A DNA stretch of 64,000 nucleotides from Thiohalocapsa sp. PB-PSB1 (GTDB taxonomy: Bacteria > Pseudomonadota > Gammaproteobacteria > Chromatiales > Chromatiaceae). A program made the position numbers and the translations under genes. The stretch spans positions 4,154,001 through 4,218,000 of the forward strand of contig CP050890.1 of the NCBI GenBank assembly GCA_016745215.1, given 5' to 3'. Shown in pieces: positions 53,201 to 60,526 of the stretch (positions within the stretch are counted from its first letter, which is position 1; every line of letters begins with the position of its first letter). Under the pieces are notes generated by a model that worked only from the letters and a program-made list of their open reading frames with translations, ran no database searches and had not been told where the DNA came from.

Positions 53201-54359
53201 TGCCGTCAACGTCGTCGTCGGCCTGGTCTGCATTGGCGACCACCGGGCAGTTGTCCACGTCGCCGCAGATGCCATCGCCGTCGCTGTCGTTGTCGGCATC
53301 GAGGGCACAGCTGTCGCAGGCATTGCCGATGCCGTCGCTATCGTCGTCAGCTTGGTCTGCATTGGCTAGTGTCGGGCAGTTGTCCACGTTGCCGCAGATG
53401 CCGTCGCCGTCGCTGTCGTTGTCGGCGTCGAGGGCACAGTTGTCGCAGGCATTGCCGATGCCGTCGTCGTCGTCGTCGGCCTGGTCTTCATTGGCGACCA
53501 GCGGGCAGTTGTCCACGTTGCCGCAGATGCCGTCGCCGTCGCTGTCGTTGTCGGCGTCGAGGGCACAGCGATCGCAGGCATTGCCGATGCCGTCACCGTC
53601 GTCGTCGGCCTGGTCTGCATTGGCGACCAGCGGGCAGTTGTCGATGTCATCCGGCACACCGTCTCCGTCAGCATCCGGGATGTCGCCGATCAGTATGCGT
53701 CCGGGGATAATCTGCTCTTGGCCGATGATTACTTCGCCACCCACGAGGACAACGGTTCCGGTCTCACCGCTGATCAAACCCGGGACTATATCAATGCTTG
53801 CCGTCCTTACGTCTGCGCCCTTAAAGCAGCGGAATTCGACAATGGGGCCGTCACCGATCGGAGTTTCTTCGCCTGGGGTAACGCAACTAAATGTCGGTCG
53901 TCCGCTACTCGGGTCGACACCGTTGTCGGCGCAAATTGCGTCGCTGCTGGCCCTAAGGGCCATTTCGCCTTGGCCTGACTGGAATAACGAAACGCCAAAA
54001 TCCTGGTCCGTTGGTGCCGCCGCCAACAGGGATACGGAGCAAGAGACCTTATCCGCGGGCAGCGAAGATGAGATCAGCGGTCCACCCGTGACCAGATTGA
54101 CGTCGTCGCCGTCGCTCCTGAGATCCAGGGTGATCCCGTACCCTCTGAATCCCGGATCGGGAATGTTCTGGACTGCCAGCGCGAAGCGGATCATGCCTTT
54201 CTCGTCGGGCTCCACAACCGATGGAGCAACAACGAGTTGCGGTTCGACGCCGACGCTGGCCGCGTGAAGCGCCATAAGCGGAAGCATTGACAACGCACCG
54301 GCCGCGAACAGACTGCGAGCGCATGCGGTGAAGCGGGACAAGAATTGGGCAATCAACAT
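47280..54359 (-). CDS. Giant secreted protein with about 30 thrombospondin type 3 repeats
   Basis: About 2,359 residues. A signal peptide (ACARSLFAAGALSMLPLMAL) is followed by a roughly 190-residue beta-rich domain with a cohesin-like look (VAPSVVEPDEKGMIRFALAV, then VGGEVIIGQE). Next are about 30 TSP3 units of 43 residues such as DGICGDVDNCPALANEDQAD, whose DxDxDG motifs bind calcium and whose cysteines form regular disulfides. The rest is a row of Ig/cadherin-like domains (ETPEDTPVDIPVLSNDADPD, NDPPVAMPDSATTNEDIAVD, NRPPELTPIGDKTVTETDLL) and a C-terminal cap. Likely a calcium-stiffened cell-surface stalk. The ATG at 54359 has a GAGG site upstream. No anchor is seen. Confidence 0.85.
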   Translation of the reverse strand: MLIAQFLSRFTACARSLFAAGALSMLPLMALHAASVGVEPQLVVAPSVVEPDEKGMIRFALAVQNIPDPGFRGYGITLDLRSDGDDVNLVTGGPLISSSLPADKVSCSVSLLAAAPTDQDFGVSLFQSGQGEMALRASSDAICADNGVDPSSGRPTFSCVTPGEETPIGDGPIVEFRCFKGADVRTASIDIVPGLISGETGTVVLVGGEVIIGQEQIIPGRILIGDIPDADGDGVPDDIDNCPLVANADQADDDGDGIGNACDRCALDADNDSDGDGICGNVDNCPLVANEDQADDDDDGIGNACDNCALDADNDSDGDGICGNVDNCPTLANADQADDDSDGIGNACDSCALDADNDSDGDGICGDVDNCPVVANADQADDDVDGIGNACDSCALDADNDSDGDGICGDVDNCPALANADQADDDSDGIGNACDSCALDADNDSDGDGICGNVDNCPVVANADQADDDSDGIGNACDSCPLDAQNDADGDGICGDVDNCPALANADQADDDSDGIGNACDSCALDADNDSDGDGICGDVDNCPALANEDQADDDSDGIGNACDSCALDADNDSDGDGICGDVDNCPALANEDQADDDSDGIGNACDSCALDADNDSDGDGICGDVDNCPALANEDQADDDSDGIGNACDSCALDADNDSDGDGICGNVDNCPALANEDQADDDSDGIGNACDSCALDADNDSDGDGICGDVDNCPALANADQADDDSDGIGNACDSCPLDAQNDADGDGICGDVDNCPALANEDQADDDSDGIGNACDSCALDADNDSDGDGICGDVDNCPALANEDQADDDSDGIGNACDSCALDADNDSDGDGICGDVDNCPALANEDQADDDSDGIGNACDSCALDADNDSDGDGICGDVDNCPALANEDQADDDSDGIGNACDSCALDADNDSDGDGICGDVDNCPALANEDQADDDSDGIGNACDSCALDADNDSDGDGICGNVDNCPALANEDQADDDSDGIGNACDSCALDADNDSDGDGICGDVDNCPALANADQADDDSDGIGNACDSCPLDAQNDADGDGICGDVDNCPALANEDQADDDSDGIGNACDSCALDADNDSDGDGICGDVDNCPALANEDQADDDSDGIGNACDSCALDADNDSDGDGICGDVDNCPALANEDQADDDSDGIGNACDSCALDADNDSDGDGICGDVDNCPALANADQADDDSDGIGNACDSCALDADNDSDGDGICGDVDNCPALANEDQADDDSDGIGNACDSCALDADNDSDGDGICGDVDNCPALANEDQADDDDDGIGNACDSCALDADNDSDGDGICGDVDNCPALANEDQADDDDDGIGNACDSCALDADNDSDGDGICGDVDNCPALANEDQADDDDDGIGNACDSCALDADNDSDGDGICGDVDNCPALANEDQADDDSDGIGNACDSCPLDALNDADGDGICGDVDNCPALANEDQADDDDDGIGNACDSCALDADNDSDGDGICGNVDNCPALANEDQADDDGDGIGNVCDSCPLDAQNDADGDGICGDLDNCPLIANPDQFDSDGDGRGDACDGLEAGSDSVETPEDTPVDIPVLSNDADPDGGTISLVSCSNGNHGQAEALADSQCRYTPDENFNGSDSFSYIIEDDNGGSAVGQVSVIVTPVNDPPVAMPDSATTNEDIAVDVDVLLNDEDPDTADDPADIISLVSCDLSSDEGGTVSVQVPAGPLTYSPPADYNGPDRFNCVIADLADERANADVTVEVTPINDAPRIDPIANQQVDEGVELIVPITCEDVEDDSVVIDGGNLPTGAVVTDLGGCSGEFRWTPDFLSSGNYPDVLITATDDGSPLAQGQETFTITVGDFNLPPAFSDDIPSRVEVDENEPIFVRMDADDPDEPATDLVFRALDTLPDGATYSGNLGGYAELNWTPDFGQAGEEPLRFEVCDNGTPTLCDRHDLTIAVGNVPRTPEMQPIGDREIDELEQFSLVVTATDPDTPPDEAPSLSLSLVSSEIVQLTSVEGDLPEGALFTDNGNGTGRLDWTPTYDQGQRQYLFEACATDSVDPTLTDCKQFTVTVGNINRPPELTPIGDKTVTETDLLSFTVSANDPDPDGIGFTLASCSDPALPAAAQLTDNGDRTASFSWTPVVGDAAGSPYCVTFTATDDFTPDVRTDAETISITVEPAAGPGDDPPYFDPAVPSSQTIGVSESLELDVCATDPEGKRVAVSAEGLPQGAQFRSDRPGCARLTWKPGCTAAGEHTVSFTADDGTQQASTSTTIEVTAAPVEGAIQEEYLLSSLSYDRWPFFVFEYRVAFRNATDCPIDGLTATVSSSSDDFQVREADVSFDRIPAQRKRTSQDSFSVRYSIFRRLDKSVLSWEVSQP
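49700..53690 (-). repeat. 129-bp coding tandem repeats with a 903-bp higher-order period
   Basis: The TSP3-coding part consists of about 30 nearly identical 129-bp units. Marker variants (a GCGTCGTTCTGTGCGTCGAG unit and a CCACGTTGCCGCAG unit) recur 903 bp apart at 51451 and 52354, so a block of seven units has been duplicated in tandem. All units are in frame. Confidence 0.85.
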
Positions 54360-54810
54360 GATATGCGTCCTCAAACGCGTTGCACCGGAACCGGGTTCCA
54401 ACGGCGAACCTCGCCTTGCGCAGGCTCGCCCACGGGCCGGACGTTACTCTTCTTCCATTCGGTAGACGTCAGCGAACAGGCCGAAATCACTCAGGCCCAC
54501 ACGTCCGTTGTCGTCGAAGTCGAAGTCCGAGCTGTAAGCGCAATCCGGCTGCTCGCGACGATAGTGGTCTGCAAACAGCCCAAAATCGCTCAAGCCGATG
54601 CGATCATTACAGTCGAAGTCGGCAGCGACTTCGTCGGGGGAGAAACACGCGCCCGGGGGCAACAACTCCGTCATCGCGGGCTCGAGCTCCGGGGGCGCCC
54701 GCCGCATGCGGCGGTGCAAATGGTTGGAGGCGTCGCAGATGTTTCCCCGGAACTCAAGGATCTCCACCGGCTCGCCCGCGGGCACCTGTACCGAATAGCC
54801 ATCCTTGCCA

Positions 54811-56265
54811 CAATACCTTCGCCAAATAGCCCGATCTCATGCTGCACTAAGTTCTTGATTAATCCGCCCCAGATTTGCAGCCTGCTCAAGGGCTTGGTCA
54901 ATAATATTTGCTTCGGGCATTTCCGGAAGCATTTTTAACACCTCCAGGACGTATTTCCGGCCGCGGAAGTGGGCTTTGAGGTCATTGACGCTAAAGCTCG
55001 GACAGTGCTCGCGCACCGGTCGCATCAGGATCTGGGACAGGTTGATCATCAGCATCGCCAGGTTGGCACTGTTGTAGACCGGCGTTGGCTTGATCACCAT
55101 GAAGTCTTCCAAGCCCCAGTACTGTTTGGCGTCTCGGAAGTTGAACTCGATTTGGAAGCGCAAGCGATAGTAATCGATGAGCGCTTCGTAGCCTAACTCA
55201 AGATCACTACTGAAAAGGATGACATGGGCCTGGGCACCGGTGCGTTGGTTGGTCTTGACGAGGATCACGACATTGAGCCGGTCGGGGAATTTTTTGTGCC
55301 AAACGGGCAGTTGGTAGATGGCCGTATGAACCTGTCCTTCCACGGAAGTGGCTTTGAGAAAGCACGGCGGCAAGTGTTGATAATCGAGCTTGCTGCCGTA
55401 CTTGCGCCGCGGGCCGCGCCCGGCGTAGGGGCCGTCATAGGGCAGATACAGCGCGCTGTTGTGGCGCAATTTGCTGATCAACTCTAAGCCCGTGCGACGG
55501 ACCATTTGCAGCGCTTGATTATGGCCGAAGGCCCCGTCGAAGACGAAATAACGCACCGTCAGCGTCTGGCACACCAGTGCCAGCACCTGGCGCAGAAGGT
55601 CTTGAACGAACTGCAAATAGGGCGACAGACTCACCTCCCGGCGATTGCCATTGCGGCTACCTTTCGGCCGCCCTCGGTCCTTACCCCGACCCGCTTTGGA
55701 CGCTTTCGGGCAGCTCGCGGCCGTCTCTTTGAGAATCGGCTCCAGGCGCAATGGGTACGAACAGCGCCGTTGCACGCTAATCAACGACAGGCTCAGAAAA
55801 CACAACCCCGGGATCGTCTTGCCAACCACCGAGGAGAAAAAACGATCCAGACCGTGGGTCTTCTTGCCCGATTTGCTCACCACCACTTCATCGCCCGCCA
55901 GCAACCATTGCGTTTCGTCGCCCAGCAGGTGCTGGCGAATCACCAGCCAATGCACTTGGCCCCAACTGAGCGTGGTGTTGAACAACCGCTGTAGCGTCCG
56001 ATAGCTTCCCCCGCGCTCGGTCCAGCGCGATAGCCCCCGCATCGTTACCCGCCCCGTCATCGCCAACAGCCCTTCCACAACGCAACCCAAACGGCCAAGG
56101 CTCGTCTTATCTACGCTCTGGCTTAAGCAGCTCAAGATCAGCATAATGTCGGGCATGGGCGATAGCCTCCTGAGGGAATAGGTCTTCGGATTGTTACCTG
56201 GATAACCTATCACCTCGGGCTGTCGCCCACCTAATTTTTGGCGCTAATTTTTGGCGAAGGTATTG
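54811..56265 (-). mobile_element. IS4-family insertion sequence with 6-bp target duplication
   Basis: The left end CAATACCTTCGCCAAATAGC and the complement of the right end CAATACCTTCGCCAAAAATT form 16-bp inverted repeats. TTGCCA stands on both flanks (54805-54810, 56266-56271). The unit is 1,455 bp with one intact transposase gene. It disrupts a dockerin-bearing gene. Confidence 0.85.
54837..56156 (-). CDS. IS4-family transposase
   Basis: About 439 residues from MPDIMLILSCLSQSV (an earlier start at 56213 adds 19). DDE motifs are LLAGDEVVVSKSGKKTHGLD, VRYFVFDGAFGHNQAL and the IS4 signature YYRLRFQIEFNFRDAKQYWG (Y-x2-R-x3-E-x6-K) near 360. It catalyses cut-and-paste or replicative transposition of the surrounding element. 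Complete and probably active, as the IS has intact ends and target duplication. A similar gene type is common in cyanobacteria and sulfur bacteria. Confidence 0.88.
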   Translation of the reverse strand: MPDIMLILSCLSQSVDKTSLGRLGCVVEGLLAMTGRVTMRGLSRWTERGGSYRTLQRLFNTTLSWGQVHWLVIRQHLLGDETQWLLAGDEVVVSKSGKKTHGLDRFFSSVVGKTIPGLCFLSLSLISVQRRCSYPLRLEPILKETAASCPKASKAGRGKDRGRPKGSRNGNRREVSLSPYLQFVQDLLRQVLALVCQTLTVRYFVFDGAFGHNQALQMVRRTGLELISKLRHNSALYLPYDGPYAGRGPRRKYGSKLDYQHLPPCFLKATSVEGQVHTAIYQLPVWHKKFPDRLNVVILVKTNQRTGAQAHVILFSSDLELGYEALIDYYRLRFQIEFNFRDAKQYWGLEDFMVIKPTPVYNSANLAMLMINLSQILMRPVREHCPSFSVNDLKAHFRGRKYVLEVLKMLPEMPEANIIDQALEQAANLGRINQELSAA

Positions 56266-57124
56266 TTGCCAAACACATTGTTGAGATCGCTAATGGCCAG
56301 CGGCGCGGAAGCACCTTCGCCGACAAAGGCGCTGATGGGGTAAGGCGACAGGTCGGGCACCCGAATGAGCATCAGAGCGCCGTCGGGGGACTCGGCACCG
56401 TCCGGATCGTAGAGGGTGTGGAAATAGAGGTCGTTGGCAATAGGCAGAGACGGGTCGGCAGATTGGGACACGGTCACCGCGACGGCGGTCTGCACTTCCA
56501 GCAAGGGCTCAGTGGGCAGCGGATACTCCACGATAAGCGCCGGAGTGTCGCGGCTCTCCGTCCGCGTACGCAGGTAGTAGACGGTGTCTGGCTCCAGACT
56601 GATCATGTCACTGGTGACATCGACCTTAACAATGCCCCGATCATGCGCTGAGGTGTAGCTGGCGCTGATCGTCTGCACGTTCAAATCGTCGGTTATTTCT
56701 ACGAGGTTATCCGGCGACCCGGCAAAAACCTGGACGGTTGCAGCAGCGATCGGCGTGTCTGACATCCAGATCACCGAGAAGGCCCGCGGCGTAACGTCGC
56801 TGATAGTCACATCGTAAACGTTGGCGAATGCCGACGTGCCGAGTGCAAAGCTCAGCAGCAACGCGCAAGAAGACAGCAGCATCTCTGGCGCGCTTCTGCC
56901 CTGGGGTTGGCAGTCCGAGAATTCGCGTCGTGCCCGAGAGGCGAAGCAGGTTGGGACCAACATAATGCAAGTACTCCTGTATCCCCGAGAATATGCAGCA
57001 TGTCCGACGACCGACCGCTGCGGTCCGATCGTTCAGCCGAACAACGACTAGTGTATATAAATGTACTCCAGATACCAAGAATTTCCCTGACCGAGATCAA
57101 TCCTACCCATGAGTCCGGGTTTCT

Positions 57125-57457
57125 CTACCCGACGAGCGGTATCGATACCTCGGCAGATCCGTCAGCCATGGACAGGGTGTAAGTGGCCTGCATCCGCGCC
57201 TTCGCTGTGTCGATGACACTCAAGCCGAGGCCGGCGAGCATCAGGATCAATGTGGACGGGGCAGGCGCCGCTGCTGTGTCAGATTGTGCCGTAGCGTCGA
57301 ACAAGGCTGCATAGAGGTCGAGCAGAGGATGGGGGTAGAGATCTCCAGCCTCACGTCGAAACTCCCCGTCGTCAGCCAACCGCCGACGCCTGGCCGTTCT
57401 ACAACGCCACCGCAGGGACGAGCCACAGGCTGCGACGAGAGGCTGCCGAGCCGCCAC
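57125..57457 (-). pseudogene. Fragment of a PEP-CTERM-like secreted protein gene
   Basis: One frame ends in PAPSTLILMLAGLGLSVIDT, close to the PEP-CTERM sorting motif, but is followed by 30 residues without the usual arginines. Another frame of the same strand upstream (GVGGWLTTGSFDVRLEISTP) seems to be the continuation of the same protein, so a frameshift near 57350 is likely. No signal peptide can be attached. Confidence 0.4.
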
Positions 57458-58164
57458 CCCATCGGCGACCGCGTTTTGAATGTTCGGTTCGCACTCCGCT
57501 CATCGATACGAACTCCACTTAACTGTTCAAAGGCCCTGTCAGCATGACGCTTACGACTTGTTGATGTACCTAAAATCGGCTTCAGCTACGTTTCCGGCGC
57601 AGTGTACTGAAATTCTGTGCGTTAGTACACTCACAATTATCGTCAACTTGACGAGCAACGGCCTGCCGGGCCGCGTCTCAGTGACGATCAACTTCGTTTT
57701 ACCCAGATCGGCCGCGGCAGCGGCTGGGTCTTCTGCGCCTGTGCCGAGCTGCCGCTGGATGCTTTGACAAAATTGTCCACCATGTGCATCCCCCGTCGTT
57801 GAATTCGGCAAGCTATTTCTCGATTACCTCAAAGGCTTGCTTCGACAGAGACACCCCTTTTTCATAGGTACGGTCTAGGTAGTTCAATCTGGACGGTCCT
57901 GGCTTGGCCCGACTCACACAGTTTCCTTGCATCACCAACTGAACTGTATTCAGCTATATATCAACGCCTTACGCTCTCCGTCTTTCCAGGCGCTGCAAAC
58001 AGATCTGCAGGAGCAAAAAGTGCGTGAAGAAGGCCAAATTGAACACCCTAGGTACGGTCTAACAGGCGAACCGCTGGCGCGATTCCTAATCCACATCATG
58101 GTGTCAGCCAAGCGGCAAACCTGTTCGATGGAATCAAACAACCTTAGTTGTCTTGCCGTCACGG
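57458..58164. other. Non-coding stretch
   Basis: Only short frames without recognisable motifs. The right part (from about 57920) may be the decayed start of the transposase relic that follows. Confidence 0.4.
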
Positions 58165-59105
58165 ATTCATGAGGGCGTTGTGGAGACGAACCGAGATAAG
58201 CGCAGGCTAATGGACAAGATGATCGCTCTGCTTGGGCTGCTTGACATCGAGTCAACCTAACGACTTTGTGGCTGATCGCTATGACATGTGTTGAAAGATG
58301 GTCAAGGGCCTGCTCGCGCAAGACAATCATCTTTTGGTTAGCGTGCGCTCGAACGCCGTGGCTTGGACACCCTGGGTTCAAGACGCAACAGAACCTCGTG
58401 GGCGTGGGCGCCCGCGGATGTATGGACGCAAGATCCAGCTGCGGTCGTTGTGCAAAGAGGGCCTGGCGAACGAGCAAGCAGTGAGCCCCGTGTAGAGCGA
58501 ACAAGGGGTCATACTGCGCTACACCGTGCATGACCTGCTGTGGCGACCGGTCGGGCAGCTGGTGCGTTTCGTCATTGTGATTCACCCGCACCGAAGACGT
58601 TTCATCCTCATATCGACAGACCTCGCGCTGGAGGCCATCGACATCATTCGTCTCGATGGCCTGCGTTTCAAGATCGACGTCAACTTCAAGCAGTCGATCC
58701 ACGTCTTTGGGACATTCCATTATCATTTTTTGATGAAGCCGACGAAGCCGCCGAAACGGCGCAATGGCAATCAACATCTACACCGGGAACCAGCGGCTTA
58801 CTGTCAAGCCGTGAAGCACAAGCTGCATGCCGACCCTGTCTTCGTCCAAGCTGGATGCATTGCCCAAGGGTTGGCTCATATCTGGCAGCCTGCCATCCGC
58901 GACTGATTTGGCAATCCTTCGGCTCCTGGCTGCGTACAATCCGCCCTGGCCTGGTGCCATCCGAACGCGTGCTCACCCTGGCGTTACGACACAGCCTACC
59001 AGAATGTCTCCTGGATTGGGGCCAGGGGCCTATTCTGGCACAATTCATCATCGAAAGGCTCGATCCGAATGGATCTGGTATACTTGGCGCCGCCGCTCAG
59101 CTCTG
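58165..59105 (+). pseudogene. Decayed DDE transposase gene
   Basis: Frames on the plus strand show pieces in the right order: VETNRDKRRLMDKMIALLGL, LLAQDNHLLVSVRSNAVAWT, RGRGRPRMYGRKIQLRSLCK, then after a stop YTVHDLLWRPVGQLVRFVIV, STDLALEAIDIIRLDGLRFK, IDVNFKQSIHVFGTFHYHFL and, in another frame, FGSWLRTIRPGLVPSERVLT. This is a large transposase type common in sulfur bacteria. It carries several stops and frameshifts and has lost its N-terminus. Confidence 0.65.
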
Positions 59106-59632
59106 ACCCCGCCTTAACGGCACATTTCGATCGCGCCGACAGTTGGTTTGGAAGCGATTCCAGGACAAATCTTGCCCTTTTGATTTTAATAGAGAAACTC
59201 GGCACTCCTAAGTAATGAAAGAGACTTGATATTATTCGGCACGGCCAACACCAGATTGAGCACGAAAGGCTTCAACGACAATGGATAGGTGCTCGCATCG
59301 TCTTTTCGTTGATCGCCCTGCTCTTTCAAAAGCGGTAGTAAGGGGGGCCATGATCGTTTCGAAAACGGATGGCTGAGCGATGTTCTGCTGCTCCATCTCA
59401 AGCTCCGGGCTGGTGATGATACGAATCCAGCGCGAAGCTACCGGAAGCTCGACAAGATGTCGAGTGCTTTCGATAAGTGACTGTTATCAAGAAATTATTG
59501 TGACATTCTCTAAGGCAATGAGGGCTCGGCAAGATGCATGCCGAACGCTATTGCAGTTTGACATTTCCGGGAGTCCATCGGAGATGCTCCGAGCCGTGAG
59601 CCGCGAAGCACAGGACGAAGAGAAGCGTCCCG
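59106..59632. other. Non-coding stretch between two transposase relics
   Basis: About 530 bases with no supportable gene; codon use and motifs give nothing recognisable. A minus-strand frame at 59186-59401 is short and featureless. Confidence 0.4.
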
Positions 59633-60063
59633 ATGGACGAAGCAAAAAGCCTAAGCCACTCCGAGTGGGAGTGCAAATATCACGTAGTGTTCATCTCGAA
59701 GTGTCGACGCCGGACACTGTACGGTAACCTCAGGCGCCATCTCGGCGAGGTATTCCATGCGTTGGCACGACCCAAGGAGTCGCGGATCGAGGAAGGCCAC
59801 CTGATGCCGATCATGTTCACATGCTCATCTCGATACCGCCAAAATACGCGGTTTCGCAGGTCGTTGGCTACATCAAGTGAAAGAGCGCGATCCACATCGC
59901 GCGGGTCTACGGCGAGCGCAAGCGCAACTTTGTCGGTCAGCACTTCTGGGTGCGTGGATACTTCGTGACCACGCTCGGCCGCAATGAGACCGTGATCCGC
60001 GAAGACATCAGGCACCAGGAGACTGAGGATCGCCGCCTCGAGCAACTGAGCCTGCTGGCATGA
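59633..60063 (+). pseudogene. IS200 transposase (TnpA) gene, frameshifted, with right-end hairpin
   Basis: The start MDEAKSLSHSEWECKYHVVF and CRRRTLYGNLRRHLGEVFHA identify IS200 TnpA. After EEGHLMP the frame is lost by one base; the next frame gives DHVHMLISIPPKYAVSQVVG with the HUH motif, then a TGA in place of a codon after GYIK, then KSAIHIARVYGERKRNFVGQ and HFWVRGYFV. Thus one frameshift and one nonsense. The palindrome AAGCCCCCGGCTTTGCCGGG at 60144-60166 is typical of the IS200/IS605 right end. Confidence 0.82.
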
Positions 60064-60155
60064 CTCACCGCCTTTAGGCGGTTGCAAACCCGCAGGGCCG
60101 CGTTAGCGACCCCGTACAGCCGCTTTGAGCGGCTCACAAACGAAAGCCCCCGGCT

Positions 60156-60494
60156 TTGCCGGGGGATTGTTACTGCGAGATACAAAACGTCAACAGAACG
60201 GGTACGATTGAGCTTCCCGTACTGCCCGACGAGGCCGTCATCTTGAGTCCTCGTTTGGCGGTTGTCGAAACCGCTGAAGAACTTGTGTTCATGAAAGCCT
60301 GCGGCCCACTGATGAGTTGCCGACGCTGCGACAAAAAGGCTGTGCGTTACATCGGTGCGATCTTGATGTCGCAGGGGTTGGCCAAAGGCAAGGAGTTGGC
60401 GCCGGTGTTGAAGATGCACCGCTCGACGCTGTTCCGCAATCAGAAGCTCTATCGCGGAGGCGCGGGCTTCGCCTCCCCCGGTGCATCCGTGTAA
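60156..60494 (+). pseudogene. Fragment of a helix-turn-helix protein, probably transposase-associated
   Basis: The frame reads LPVLPDEAVILSPRLAVVET and AVRYIGAILMSQGLAKGKEL followed by APVLKMHRSTLFRNQKLYRG, a helix-turn-helix of the kind found at the start of transposases or their accessory genes. It ends within 12 residues of the helix. The start overlaps the IS200 end, so the upstream boundary is not reliable. Confidence 0.4.
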
Positions 60495-60526
60495 TGACGC
60501 CGCCCGCTGGAGCCCAGGGGCCACCA

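Larger units (their letters stand above)
54444..56882 (-). pseudogene. Secreted dockerin-bearing protein gene, split by an IS4-family element
   Basis: The 5' half (56882 to 56266) has a signal peptide (MLLSSCALLLSFALGTSAFA) and a fibronectin-III-like domain (VTPRAFSVIWMSDTPIAAAT). The 3' half (54810 to 54444) has two dockerin-type calcium repeats, FDCNDRIGLSDFGLFADHYR and FDDNGRVGLSDFGLFADVYR. Removing the IS and one copy of its 6-bp duplication joins NNVFG to KDGYSVQVPAGE in frame, giving a single protein of about 325 residues. As it stands the frame ends at NTFAKN inside the IS end. Dockerins dock to cohesin domains; a possible cohesin-like partner is encoded next to it. Confidence 0.7.

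Noticed and set aside
49800..53690. Regular repeats that might be taken for a CRISPR array
   Set aside because: There are no unique spacers; repeats of 129 bp are contiguous, coding and in frame with DxDxDG calcium motifs.
49576..54267. A 1,563-codon open frame on the plus strand and a second of 1,299 codons at 49811-53710
   Set aside because: They are antisense to the TSP3 array. The 129-bp unit is a multiple of three and lacks stops in these frames, so they stay open for the whole array. The products are low-complexity serine/proline or arginine/cysteine repeats without a start context.
57950..58777. A 275-codon minus-strand frame
   Set aside because: It is antisense to a recognisable plus-strand transposase relic and has no motif of its own.
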